Position numbers and translations under genes: made by a program. A DNA stretch of 64,000 nt from Fulvivirga marina (lineage in GTDB: Bacteria > Bacteroidota > Bacteroidia > Cytophagales > Cyclobacteriaceae): assembly GCF_016775155.1 (NCBI RefSeq), contig NZ_JAEUGD010000067.1, forward strand, positions 1-64,000, given 5' to 3'. The notes below the pieces were generated by a model. The model did not search any database. It worked only from the letters and a program-made list of their open reading frames with translations, and had not been told where the DNA came from. Positions 19,401 to 27,835 of the stretch are shown one piece after another; position 1 is the stretch's first letter, and the number at the start of each line of letters is the position of its first letter.

Positions 19401-22400
19401 TATGCAGGTCCATAGATTAGACCCATAGAATTAAATAATGGATACAGGCTCTCGGCATCTATTTTGCCTCTACCCATTTGCCCTTTGAGCTCTACTGTAT
19501 CCAGTTTTTGTACGGTTTTATGACTGGTAAAACTGGCTACTCCCTGGCAATGGACAACATCCTGATCGCTGTCCCAGCTGGAAATTTCATAGTTAATCTG
19601 GTCGCCCCCTTTTACGAAAAGGGCTATATCCACCTGCTTATGCTGTTCTACCACCAATGGCTGAGCCCAGGCTGTATTGTGCAGTTCCAACATTCCATAA
19701 CCCGGCTCTACACCGGCAGCTCTTTCCACTGCTACACGAGCCATTTCAAGGTAGGCCACTGCAGGCAAAACCTTGGCCGAATGTTCATCGCTGATTTTTA
19801 CCTGATGGTCTGACAGGAAGAATTCTGTACCACTGAAAGTAGAGCTATAGCTCTGTCTGCTAAAATCTGACGTGTTGCTATGTAGCAAAGGGTGAAGTGC
19901 TGAAGTAGTCTTTCCGTTGATGGCACCCTGCCCGTTGATTTTTGTATCAATCCAATACCTGTCTTTGGCAAAAGGATATGCCGGAAGACTGATACGTTTA
20001 GGTTTATTTTCTCCATAGAACTTGGCCCAGTCCAGGTTCAGACCTTTAGCCCACAGATCCAGAAGTTTGGATAGCTTCCTTCGTGAAATCCACTTGTCTA
20101 CAGTTTGCTCAAAATCACTGTCTGCGTTGAACAAAGACAGGGTATCACTATCCTGATCCGTTCGTCCCTGATAAGCATCTTCTATATCCTCTTCACCGTC
20201 AAGATAAGCCTGAAGTTTTTCGATTAGTTCATCAACAGTACTCACCATAAAGCCTAGACGAACATCCATGGCTTCTCTTCCCACCTGTAGCGTATAGGCC
20301 ATTGAAGCAAGGTCAATCGCTCCTACTTCCTCTTCCTGCTCTTTGGTTCTGGCATTCTGAAGGAAATCATAAAGATCGAGCGCTTTTTGTCTAAGCTGTT
20401 CAGGTGTTCTCGCTGATAAAGGAATGATCACTTTTAAATCCGGGCTGGTAAGTGCAACAGCCTGATTTTCTTCAGCCGGAGCAACATATTCCTCAATAAT
20501 AATATGAGCATTGGCACCACCAGCACCAAAAGATGACAGGCCTGCTAAACGAGGTACACTAACACCATCAATTACAGGTTGCTCCCAAGGTTTCAGTGTT
20601 TGATTGACAATAAACGGTGTCTTATCAAAATCTATATTAGGATTTAATTTCTTTGAATGCAAAGAAGGAACTATGCGCTTATGCTTAAGCTGTAGCAATA
20701 CCTTAGTCAGGCCAGCAATGCCTGCAGCAGATTCGCAATGCCCTATATTGGATTTGGCCGAGCCTAACTGACAAAATCCTACATCCGATGTTTTGCGCTG
20801 GAACGCCTGGCTTAATGCTGCGATCTCAATAGGGTCTCCCAGTTTGGTACCTGTACCGTGAGCTTCAATATAGCTGATATGACGAGGGTCTGTATTGGTA
20901 GTTTCCAGTACATGACTGATGAGGTTAGCCTGCGCCTGTGGGTTAGGTACACTATATCCATTGGTCTTACCCCCATGGTTTAAGGCACTGCCTTTAATCA
21001 CACCATAGATGTGATCTCCATCACGAACAGCTTCTGACAGTCTTTTCAAGACCACTATACCCACACCTTCACCAGGGATATAGCCTTCACCTCCTTCTCC
21101 AAAGCTCTGGCAATGACCATCGCTGGAAATGTACTGTCCCGCACTGATCACCAGGTATTTATTAGGGTGTATACTTACGTTAACACCACCGGCAATACCC
21201 AGGCTGGTTCTTCCCTCTTTCAAATCCTGACAAGCCAGGTGGATAGCAGTTAATGACGAGGAGCACATAGAGTCAACCGTCATACTTGGGCCGTGTAGAT
21301 TCAATACATAAGATACTCTGTTGGCGATACTGGCATAGCTACCTGGAACACCCATTCTTTTTCCACTCTTACTCGCTTCAATACCGAAGAGCTGGTATTC
21401 GCTATACATGACGCCAGCATAAACGCCAACCTGTCCTGCCATTCCAAGATTGTGGGGTATCTGAAGACTGGCTTTGGTATACCCCGCATCTTCCATAGCC
21501 ATCCAGGCATGTTGCAAAAACAGCCTTTCCTGAGGATCAAGTATTTCTGCTTCAAGAGGTGATATGTTGAAAAACAAAGGATCAAACTCGTCAACGCCCT
21601 CGATAAAACCACCCCATTTGCTATAGTGATGGCCTCCTTTGCTTCGGTCCTCGCTGTAATATTCGCGCCAGTCCCACCGGTCCTTAGGTACTTCTATGAT
21701 ACAGTCCTTTCCATCGCGCAAGTTATTCCAGTATGCCTCAATGTTGGCAGATTCTGGATAACGACCGCTCAAACCGATAATGGCAATCGGATCGGTATCC
21801 ACTTTTCGTGCAGTATCCGCACCTACCTCAATATGGCGCTGGCGTCTAATCGATCTGGACTGTAATGGTTTAGCCTGAGTTTTAACAGGACTTTCTTTGG
21901 GTTTCTCAACCACTTTTGCTTCACTACTTTTCGTTGAAATAAAAAGTGAAGCCAGCTTGGCCGAATGTGATCTTATAAAGTAATCTGTAAGTTCACGTAT
22001 AGTCTGATATTCAAAAAAGAGTGTTTTGGGCAGTGAACCAAAAGTTTTTTCCAGTTGATTGGTCAGGTTCATGGCCAAAATAGAGTCGATCCCATATTTC
22101 TCCAAAGGAGCATGTGGATCAATTTTATGTGCAGGGAGCTTAAACAACTCCGAAAGCTGCTTTTTGATGTAATCCTGGGTTTTCTCTTCCAGACTTCCTG
22201 CATCCATTTCAACAACAGGCTCCTGCTCTTCGGTATCCGCATGGCTGGCAGGCGATGATTCTATGATCTTTTCGGCAAAAAGTGCCTGGTGCAACTGCTG
22301 CAGATCACCCTCCATCACGAGCAATTGTCCTTGAGAGAGTTCCAGGCTTCTATAGAATGTGCTCAGGCCTGTCTCTGTACGCATAGGACTCATGCCCGTG

Positions 22401-24574
22401 CTCTGACGAAGAATTTCCTCTTTTGAAGCATCGATCTTCATTCCTCCATCTTGCCATAAAGGCCAGTTGATAGATACTGTTCTGCCTAATCGCTCTCCGG
22501 CATCTACCAGTTGATTACGGTAAACAGCAAACTGATCCATAAAGCCATTGGCGGTAGCATAATCAGCCTGACCGCTATTGCCAGTCATGGATGAAATAGA
22601 AGAGAATAAAACCAGGAAGTCAAGATCCACGTCTTTAGTAGCCTCATCCAGATTATAGGTACCTGTAACTTTGGGAGCAAGTACCTCATTGAACTCTTCA
22701 GCAGTTTTCTTCAGAATAAAGTTATCGGCAAGCATCCCAGCACTATGTATGATACCATGAAGCTGTTTATGTGCTTTCTTTATAGCAGTAATAGTCTGCT
22801 TTACCTCCTTTAGGTTGGTAACGTCCAACTGCTGATAGGTAAGCTGACCTTCTTCCGCTCCCAATTCGTTAATTTGCGCTTGCCTTTCCGCGGTTAGTTC
22901 GGATCTGCCTGTTAATATAATTCTGGCATTTTTTGTTTGTTGCAGGATCTCTCTGGCAAATACTTTACCCAAACCGCCTAAGCCTGCGGTAATCAGGTAC
23001 ACGCCATTATCCTTAAAGGCAATTCTGGATGAATTGTGGGCTATTTCCTCCCAGCCAAGTACCTTACGGATCTGCTGCTCATATTTTACGATAGCATCCT
23101 GCGGTCTGTCATAGCTTTCCTTCAATTGTGCCGCCAACTCTTCTGCCTTCACCTTAGGATCTGTAAGAATAACCTGACCGGTCAATAGGGGGTTTTCCAA
23201 CGTTGCTGTCTTCAATATACCGGATAAAGCAGTAAAAACGGCTTTTTCCTGATCGCTGGTGGTGACTACCTGAATAAGTACTTTCTCACTGGGTTTATCC
23301 GCCAATATTGCCTTTACCTGTTCAAAACAGGCTCGCGCATATTCGTTGAACCGCTCAGCTATATTTTTTGTCTGCTTTGTCTCCAGGTGAATAACACGGC
23401 TTTGAGTAAGTATACCCTCAAGTTGTTTTTCTGTTACCTCAGGCACCTCACACATGAGTACATATCGCTGCGAGTAATTTACACTAGCAGCTTGGGATGC
23501 ATCAACCTCGGTGGTATGCCAGGCAGGGGCAGCCAAGATAGAGCCTTTTCCTTTTCTGGGTTCTCCGGCTACAGCTATGTCTGTATGAAGTATGCGGGAT
23601 GAAAACCCTCTCATTTGAACCGCTACAGTACCGTCTTTATGACAAAGGTCTATATCCAGTTTTATCACTTTATCATTGGACTTATTGCCTTCTGCATACC
23701 TCACCCAGGCAAACATTTCTGACTTGCAAGCCTCAAAGATCTTCAAAGACTCCAGGGCAAAAGGTAGAGATGGCTGATCAGGTATTTGATCCAGAGCTCC
23801 AAACAAGCCAATAGCAGCCTGTAAGGCACTGTCCATCATGCCTGGATGCAAAACAAAATCTTCAGTACCTGAACTGTTCAGGCCCGGTAGATTCAATTGT
23901 ACGAGCAATTGTCCACTTCCCTGATAGATCGTTTTTATAGCCTGATGGGTGGGGCCATAATTTAGCCCTAACTTGGAGTATGCTGTATAAACAGGCCCTG
24001 ACTCCAGTTTTCCCGACTGCATTTGTGCCTTGAGCTTATCAACGTCAAGCTTTACAGCTGCTGGTTTGTTAACTAAAACTGCCTGCCCCTGGCAATGGAT
24101 CGTTTCACTGATGTCCCCATCTTCAACAACCTCAGTACTGTAAACTTCATATTGTATCTGGCCGTTATCTATTTCTTTCTCATCTGCAAACAAAGCGATA
24201 GTAACTTCCTTTGCATCTTTAACTATGATAGGTTGGGCCCAAATAACATTACGTAGCTCTATGACCGAACCCTGCTGTGCAGGCATGGCATTCTTGAAAG
24301 CAGTCCTGGCCATTTCAAGGTAAGCCACTCCTGGCAATACCTTCTGACCTTTGACTTCATGGTCTTTCAGAAAAAATTCATCACCACTAAAAGTAGAACT
24401 AAAGCTTTGCTGGCTTAAATCAGATGTATTGGTATGTAATAAAGGATGTATTACTGCCGGCTTGCCACTGGTTCCTGAACGATGGCTAAATTGCCTTATC
24501 AGATCCAGAGCATTTGCTTTTGATAGTCTCTTACTCTTCAGTTCTAAAACTACATATTCTATGAAATCAATCAT
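10766..24574 (-). CDS. PKS D: trans-AT polyketide synthase, dd-DH-KR-ACP / KS-DH-KR-ACP / KS-KR-ACP / KS-DH
   Basis: 4602 residues. Approximate domains: docking 1-33; DH 41-328 (HxxxGxxxxP and HPxxMD intact); KR 521-711; ACP Ser831; KS 925-1361 (Cys1104, SMCSSS); DH 1561-1841; KR 2031-2224; ACP Ser2343; KS 2431-2856 (Cys2602, TMCSSS); KR 3302-3495; ACP Ser3605; KS 3696-4128 (Cys3874, TACSSS); DH 4304-4595. No AT domain is present. All three KS domains keep the two active histidines (HGTGT and NIGH). All three KRs carry the Asp that marks B-type (D-hydroxyl) stereochemistry. The first KR reads TAGLGG where TGGLGG is usual. The N-terminal DH-KR-ACP completes the module begun by the last KS of PKS C. 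The protein ends 7 residues after its last DH, with no ACP, docking helix or thioesterase. The gene starts 65 bp after the stand-alone condensation-like gene. Confidence 0.95.
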   Translation of the reverse strand: MIDFIEYVVLELKSKRLSKANALDLIRQFSHRSGTSGKPAVIHPLLHTNTSDLSQQSFSSTFSGDEFFLKDHEVKGQKVLPGVAYLEMARTAFKNAMPAQQGSVIELRNVIWAQPIIVKDAKEVTIALFADEKEIDNGQIQYEVYSTEVVEDGDISETIHCQGQAVLVNKPAAVKLDVDKLKAQMQSGKLESGPVYTAYSKLGLNYGPTHQAIKTIYQGSGQLLVQLNLPGLNSSGTEDFVLHPGMMDSALQAAIGLFGALDQIPDQPSLPFALESLKIFEACKSEMFAWVRYAEGNKSNDKVIKLDIDLCHKDGTVAVQMRGFSSRILHTDIAVAGEPRKGKGSILAAPAWHTTEVDASQAASVNYSQRYVLMCEVPEVTEKQLEGILTQSRVIHLETKQTKNIAERFNEYARACFEQVKAILADKPSEKVLIQVVTTSDQEKAVFTALSGILKTATLENPLLTGQVILTDPKVKAEELAAQLKESYDRPQDAIVKYEQQIRKVLGWEEIAHNSSRIAFKDNGVYLITAGLGGLGKVFAREILQQTKNARIILTGRSELTAERQAQINELGAEEGQLTYQQLDVTNLKEVKQTITAIKKAHKQLHGIIHSAGMLADNFILKKTAEEFNEVLAPKVTGTYNLDEATKDVDLDFLVLFSSISSMTGNSGQADYATANGFMDQFAVYRNQLVDAGERLGRTVSINWPLWQDGGMKIDASKEEILRQSTGMSPMRTETGLSTFYRSLELSQGQLLVMEGDLQQLHQALFAEKIIESSPASHADTEEQEPVVEMDAGSLEEKTQDYIKKQLSELFKLPAHKIDPHAPLEKYGIDSILAMNLTNQLEKTFGSLPKTLFFEYQTIRELTDYFIRSHSAKLASLFISTKSSEAKVVEKPKESPVKTQAKPLQSRSIRRQRHIEVGADTARKVDTDPIAIIGLSGRYPESANIEAYWNNLRDGKDCIIEVPKDRWDWREYYSEDRSKGGHHYSKWGGFIEGVDEFDPLFFNISPLEAEILDPQERLFLQHAWMAMEDAGYTKASLQIPHNLGMAGQVGVYAGVMYSEYQLFGIEASKSGKRMGVPGSYASIANRVSYVLNLHGPSMTVDSMCSSSLTAIHLACQDLKEGRTSLGIAGGVNVSIHPNKYLVISAGQYISSDGHCQSFGEGGEGYIPGEGVGIVVLKRLSEAVRDGDHIYGVIKGSALNHGGKTNGYSVPNPQAQANLISHVLETTNTDPRHISYIEAHGTGTKLGDPIEIAALSQAFQRKTSDVGFCQLGSAKSNIGHCESAAGIAGLTKVLLQLKHKRIVPSLHSKKLNPNIDFDKTPFIVNQTLKPWEQPVIDGVSVPRLAGLSSFGAGGANAHIIIEEYVAPAEENQAVALTSPDLKVIIPLSARTPEQLRQKALDLYDFLQNARTKEQEEEVGAIDLASMAYTLQVGREAMDVRLGFMVSTVDELIEKLQAYLDGEEDIEDAYQGRTDQDSDTLSLFNADSDFEQTVDKWISRRKLSKLLDLWAKGLNLDWAKFYGENKPKRISLPAYPFAKDRYWIDTKINGQGAINGKTTSALHPLLHSNTSDFSRQSYSSTFSGTEFFLSDHQVKISDEHSAKVLPAVAYLEMARVAVERAAGVEPGYGMLELHNTAWAQPLVVEQHKQVDIALFVKGGDQINYEISSWDSDQDVVHCQGVASFTSHKTVQKLDTVELKGQMGRGKIDAESLYPLFNSMGLIYGPAYQGIKALYQGERQLLAELKLPKAVASDQHDYMLHPSLMDSALQSAFGLLEDLKDLPSQPSVPFALDTIRIISPATENMFAWVRYAKGSEPTDAITRLDIDLCDQEGNVCVQMRGLSSRQLSVDVQSKGIGTLMAKPTWAPFERVAETVEPKFEQKHIILCELSGVKATELKSRMDNSNCLQLVAPKGNIAERYNEYVVACFEYIQKIIKDKPEGRVLVQVVVPNHKEQALFAGLSGLLKTATQENPKLIGQVILTESGIHEEALAGQLQKAQQRPEESFIKYEAEAAHVLQWDEILGSETDPKTVLKDNGVYLITGGLGALGILFAGEILQHTQGAKVILTGRSELTKEKQAVLTELSANASQVIYKQLDINNLDQVKALIAEIKKKNKQLNGIIHSAGMISDSFILKKTKEEVNKVLAPKVTGTFNLDEASKDIELDFMVLFSSLSGAMGNVGQADYAAANAFMDQFAFYRNQLADQKARHGQTLSINWPLWKDGHLSIDQKNIEMLEQATGIQPLQASSGIRAFYGSLASSCGQMLVMEGDLKKMRNILHPDQASHVEATPEPSAISAESAPVAQADANSLLDKTVAYLRKEFAGVLKLPANELDPKAPLENYGIDSILAMKLTSMLEETFGSLSKTLFFEYQTIKSLAGFLAKSYPQIILEKVGGNTPAPAPETTPQATAKKQPVISTLRSGNRFYSNETQAQRREVAIVGLSGKYPLSENIEEFWENLKKGKDCITEIPEDRWDTKRFFDPKRNQAGKSYSKWGGFISDVDKFDPLFFNISPKEAELIDPQERLFIEAAWQTIEDAGYSKEGISAMGRVGVYVGVMYGQYQLYGAEAMLAGNAVVPGSSYASIANRVSYFLDLHGPSIAMDTMCSSSLTAIHQACEEIRKGDIEAAIAGGVNVSIHPHKYLILSQGNFAASDGRCRSFGDGGDGYVAGEGVGAVLLKSLDKAIEDGDHIYGVIKSSVINHGGKTNGYSVPNPNAQGDLIIESLKKAKIDPSTLSYIETHGTGTALGDPIEITGLNKAFGDTNEKKQFCPIGSVKSNIGHLESAAGIAAVTKVLLQLKHQQLVPSLHAETLNPNINFSDSPFYVQRELTDWTSNDGYPRRAGISSFGAGGSNTHLIIEEYNDLSLQDRETPQSLPQAFVLSSKDQNGLLKYAEKMLTFLGNNKGTSLTDIVYTSQVGRTPMNERLVIVASSTQELEEKLGRWLAGQQEKDSKKSASELEGIYHGNIKKASSDASALLEGEEGRAYLKVIMEARNLEKLAKLWISGGEIDWSLLYQHTQPKRVSLPTYPFAKERYWIKTPPFSLSTDQFIVQEINTDDQPEEEKKRKLHYQPQWVELNLSPTEEETPESGSVLVLDTTDELYQAMKNGQKQSSPLILVKPGNNYQEIESTVFTLDPQNEAHFGQLVETLASRSQLPYRIVHQALALENSDKADDITKQLNSGVFALFNLCKALMAQKHQVPLKILSVFNNAGISAALNAALGGFFKTLALENPHYHGKIVEVQQGDEGRVTTEEKVRIVSDEFNDGNWKKNEIRYKYRDEKQAYTRFVRELTQFVRVERSQDRLPLKQNGVYIVSGGLGGLGLVFSEYLVKNYQCNLVVFGRSELKAAQEKKLDRLKAYGTEILYLQADASSLEDMESVVKSAKARFSQVNGVIHSAGVNIDSFILRKSREEMDKVLAPKIYGTINLDLATRDEDLDIFVLFSSIAGVMGNVGQCDYAYGNHFLDSFAENRETLVREQKRKGKTLSINWTYWEEGGMHISDEEVAMIEKQAGLSPLPVNQGVQYFEEFLISDLSQGVPLYGLSSRIKPYMGQGTVEVEKSKPAQARTIDPQMLLELTEGYLKALIGEEIKLDPERIDPVERFETFGIDSIVISKLNANLERDLGALPKTLFYEYSTIEELAAYMVAEEREALISFLNLEQEVDEEDVQETIRYEEKVQVVEHRQVEIRETVSSTDKYEDTEPIAIIGVHGSYPQSEDLNKYWENLKNGKDLTEVVPATRWDSEAYYHEDPEKAKEGKIYCKWGGFINDVDKFDPEFFNITPDEAKIIDPQERLFLQSVWSSIEDAGYTKDSLKKRHPKAKSANVGVFVGVTTNTYNLLASEEWSKGNTTPSAHPWSIANRVSYLFDFNGPSMPVDTACSSSSVAIHLACESLRKQECQVAVAGGVNLYLHPSKYHSFCKNRMISRTGKCFSYGAGDDGFVPGEGVGSVLLKPLSKAIADNDQIYAVVTGSAYDHSGRSNGYSAPNPNAQANLIEHTLRKANVNPETISYIEGHGTGTQLGDSLEIVAMTNAFQKQTKKKQFAPVGSVKANIGHPESAAGIAGVAKVLLQMKHQQLVPTINSDEVNPNIEFKESPFYLQHQLTPWNPAPGYPRRALINSFGAGGVNACLILEEYKKPKSMEKHQDKGPHLFALSAKNEERLNEYVDRLLTFAGNEKHVSLADLSFTLQIGREAMPERLAIVASDRTELLDRLKDWKQRKDSEYIYQGKTDPRQGRRRAPDRTEELQNLFKTGELGQLAQLWVTGVEVDWEALYALDKPGKISVPTYPFAKERYWVTDQMEKKAAPEPANAQLHPLVSYNSSTLREISFSSMLLDSAFYAVDHQVNGEKLFPGSGFIEIANICGNLAGEQKVSKIRDIVWAHPLSFKTGSQFVQTSLKPNGSGIEYRITSLDDENEKIMHSEGQLFFQNSMSPSLHTENISVQALKAQCPAPQNGSDYYDIFKQVGFDYGLAFRTMHEFYVNESFALSKLKLADHLKADFDRFILHPCIVDGALQTVAGLIGQMESAVPHVPFAIDEIEIFRPLSHTCYAYVEKVEAEGRSQADIKKFNIKIINEGGDVLASIKNFYVRAFGKVSAVQGDQYMEADVI
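13640..17285 (-). other. module 10: KS-KR-ACP (PKS D)
   Basis: KS 16005-17285 (Cys at 16769-16771), no DH fold, KR 14090-14670 with the B-type Asp (VNID), ACP Ser at 13760-13762. It should leave a D-configured beta-hydroxyl. Confidence 0.87.
17430..21800 (-). other. module 9: KS-DH-KR-ACP (PKS D)
   Basis: KS 20490-21800 (Cys at 21263-21265), DH 19050-19895 with DHQV and HPSLMD (about five extra residues between His and the conserved Pro), KR 17900-18485 with the B-type Asp (MISD), ACP Ser at 17546-17548. An olefin is predicted. Confidence 0.85.
21970..24574 (-). other. module 8, second part: docking-DH-KR-ACP (PKS D N terminus)
   Basis: Docking residues 1-33, DH 23590-24455 with HxxxGxxxxP and Asp intact, KR 22440-23015 with the B-type Asp, ACP Ser at 22082-22084. 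An olefin is predicted. Confidence 0.82.
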
Positions 24575-24639
24575 TACAGTACTATCTATTGAGGTTGTTG
24601 TTGGTTAGTTAATGCTGAAATACGGGTATCGATTTACTG

Positions 24640-25869
24640 TTACTGGAAGGTCTTCGACGAAAGCGTTTCGCCTACTTCACAGGTTGATAAAAGATCATCC
24701 CGTTCTACTGTTTTTGTAAAATACATGACTGCCAGTTTATCCTGTTTGGCTTTAAATACCACCGCCGAATCTAGAGGAAAGGCCTGCTTGGCATCATACA
24801 ACGGAAGATGAAGCACCTGCTCACATCCTTCCAGATCATGGCTTTCCTGAAAGTCGCTCCAGCTACTGATCAAGCTAACTTTACAGCTCAGGGCTTCTCC
24901 AAATTTAGGAAGAGGTCTTGCTGTAGTTGGTACAGGCAGACCCGCCATAAATGCCTTTCTGATACCCACAGGTGAGTGACTTGTATCATTGTCAAACAAA
25001 AGTCCTCCTGCATAGTTACCAGCATCGGTGCTACTAATATCTTTGACCCAGCTTCTCAGGTTTACCGCCATTATGCATATGCGGGCGTCAGTCACCTTGG
25101 CAAAACTTGAACTGATAATGTCATTAGTTGAAATATAATCAACACCTGAATGTCCATTAACCTGGTTTTTGGCCGAAGTGATCCTATCAGGTTCTATATA
25201 AAACCCATAGCATTTCGTCTTTTTGCCAAACAGAGCACCCTTTAACAAGTTCATAACAAAAGGGGCAGAATGGAAAAATTTGAAAGGCTTTTTGCCAACG
25301 ATATCGGTCACTTTATTGGCGGCATCCTGCTTACGCCTCACTTCCAGTTGCTCTACGGGTCCATTGGAGAATAACTGGTTAAATATCTTATAATAAGTAA
25401 ATCCATCAGCCGCTACATGTGAGATGGAAAAAATAAGTGCAAAGCCATTTTCAGCATGTATATCCGGCACTATGGTAAGACGAGAAACGATACCAGGCTT
25501 ATTGATAAGCTGGTTTCCCTTTTCTACTATAGCTGTTTTGGCCTCTTTAAACAATTCTTCATACCCCATTTCTGAGCCAACCTTTACAGTGGCAGGGTTT
25601 GGGTGAAGTATCTTATTGATCTGTTCCTCAGATAGTGTATCTGATGGATATGCCAGCTGTAAATTTTTATGCTTTTTATTTTTGATCAACCGTCCGGCTA
25701 ACCAAGGGTTAACCTTCACTATTTCCCTCAACCTTGCACGTATGAAATCCGTGGCCGGACCTCTGTCTCCTTTGTAAAATGTAATAGTGGTTATTCCGTT
25801 TTCTCCTTTTATGATCATGGATGATTCCTCATCCAACAACGGTATAATGGTTTCTTTTATACTTCGCAT
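24640..25869 (-). CDS. stand-alone condensation/acyltransferase-fold protein
   Basis: This 409-residue protein carries an HxxxDG motif (SHVAADGF, His151 to Gly156) at the position expected for the CoA-dependent acyltransferase superfamily, which includes NRPS condensation domains, PapA5-type acyltransferases and chloramphenicol acetyltransferase. The second His of the NRPS HHxxxDG motif is Ser here, and I do not see a clear C-terminal DFGWG-type motif, so it is not a typical peptide-bond condensation domain. Free-standing members of this fold can release a chain by forming an ester or amide, or can acylate a hydroxyl group. The gene is inserted between PKS C (22 bp) and PKS D (65 bp). No thioesterase is visible in the window, so release or ester tailoring by this protein is a reasonable guess. 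Confidence 0.72.
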   Translation of the reverse strand: MRSIKETIIPLLDEESSMIIKGENGITTITFYKGDRGPATDFIRARLREIVKVNPWLAGRLIKNKKHKNLQLAYPSDTLSEEQINKILHPNPATVKVGSEMGYEELFKEAKTAIVEKGNQLINKPGIVSRLTIVPDIHAENGFALIFSISHVAADGFTYYKIFNQLFSNGPVEQLEVRRKQDAANKVTDIVGKKPFKFFHSAPFVMNLLKGALFGKKTKCYGFYIEPDRITSAKNQVNGHSGVDYISTNDIISSSFAKVTDARICIMAVNLRSWVKDISSTDAGNYAGGLLFDNDTSHSPVGIRKAFMAGLPVPTTARPLPKFGEALSCKVSLISSWSDFQESHDLEGCEQVLHLPLYDAKQAFPLDSAVVFKAKQDKLAVMYFTKTVERDDLLSTCEVGETLSSKTFQ

Positions 25870-25891
25870 AGTTGGTTTATCTTAAAGTATT

Positions 25892-27835
25892 TTATTTGGT
25901 ATATGCTATATTCTTTAATAAGCTGACAGCCTCATCTGTCTCAATGGATTCGCTTTCGATCTGGTTGATCAGGTCTTCCATCACCTCGTAATTTTTACCC
26001 ACTTCCTCCATATGAGTCTCTTTAACCTGTTTTGTAGTGTTTTTCCTGATCCAGTAACGCTCTTTGGCAAAAGGATACTTTGGAAGACCTATACGCTGAG
26101 GTTTAGCCTCACCATAGAGCTTGTTCCAATCCAGTTCAAGGCCTTTGACCCATAATTCCAGCAATTTCGAAAGTTTTTTGTTATTTATCCATTTATCAAT
26201 AGTTTCTTGCAAGTCAGCATCAACATTGAATATAGATACTGAAGTATCGTGATGCTTCACTTCGCCCTGATATACACCTTCTATGCCCTTTTCTGCTTTG
26301 CGATAAGCCTGTAGTTTATCGACCAGTTCTTCTATGGAACTAACAATAATTCCAAGTCGAACTTCCATTGCCTCTCTGGATGTCTGCAGAGAATAAGCCA
26401 ATGCCAACAGATCTATGTCTTCATCAGCCTTATGGATAAAGTTCAGCAAGTCACCTACTTTTTGGTCCAATTGCTCATCAGTCTTAGCAGAAAGCGCTAT
26501 AATAACCTGACTGCCATCATCCGGATGGGCAATTGTAACTGGCTGAGAAGGTACCGGCGGCAGGTATTCTTCTACTACCACATGAGCATTGGTACCACTA
26601 CGACCAAACGAACTTACTCCTCCCATACGAGGCTTATCATCTTCCCTATCCCATTTCCTGGTTGTCTTATTGATGTAGAACGGACTGTCTTTCCAGGAGA
26701 TGTAGTCGTTCTCATCTTCACAGTTAATGGTGGCCGGTATTTTATTGTGTTGTAAGCCTTTAAGCATACTCACCACACTTACCAAACCGGAAGCTGCCAT
26801 AGTATGCCCCAGGTTACTCTTACAGCTGGTTACCGCACATTTCCCTGATAGGGTCTGTCCGTTGCTGAGCTTTTTGAAAGCATCATTCAGTGCATTAATC
26901 TCAATAGGGTCTCCCAATTTTGTACCCGTACCATGGGCAACAATATGAGAGATATCCTGCGGGTTGATATTGTTGTTTGTATAGATCCGCTTGATTAATT
27001 CTTCCTGACTTTTTCCATTAGGTGCAGTTACGCCATTAGTCTTTCCGTCAAAATTGATACCACTTGCTTTGATGGTACCGTAAATAGGATTACCTGCCTC
27101 AATAGCAGCAGATAACGGTTTAAGCATCAGCACCACCACCGCCTCACTGGCTCCTATTCCATTGGCCTTTTTGGCAAAGCTAAAGCACTGACCATCCTGA
27201 GATAGCATGCCTGCCTGACTCATCTTTTCGTAGAATTTCGGAGACAGTATCAATGAAGAAATACCCGCAACCAGTGCTGACTCGCATTCTCCATTGCGCA
27301 AGCTTGTGATCGCCTGATGCAGGGCCACCAACCCGGAAGAACATGCCGTGTTGGTTGCAATAGTGGGGCCGTGCAGATCCAGGAAGTAAGACAACCTGGA
27401 CGATATCATAGCATTACCACTGTTGCCTACGCCCTGCTCATCGGCAATGAGTGCATCGTACTGGCTTTCCTCCATGCCCATAAAAACACCAACTGGAGTT
27501 CCTCGTAGTGATGAAGGGTTTATTTGAGCATCTTCAATGGCCTTGTAAGCTTCCATCAGAAGCATTCTTTGACCTGGGTCAGTTGCTTCCGCTTCTCTTG
27601 GTGTAATTTCAAAAAACAGCGGATCGAACTCATCTATATTATTGATAAAGCCACCTTTATTGGTGCTGATCTTATTGCCAGAGTGGCCTGGTGCGGTGAA
27701 GTAATCACGCCAGTCCCAACGTGACAATGGGACTTCACTGATACCGCTCTCTCCTTTTTCCAGTAATGACCACAACTCATCCACTGTATCTGCTTTAGGA
27801 AAACGACCTGACATACCGATAATTGCGATTGGCTC
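25892..27835 (-). other. module 8, first part: KS-docking (PKS C C terminus)
   Basis: KS 26560-27835 (Cys at 27341-27343, TACSSG), the usual post-KS linker ending near 26045, then a charged C-terminal docking tail. The DH-KR-ACP of this module is at the start of PKS D. Confidence 0.8.
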
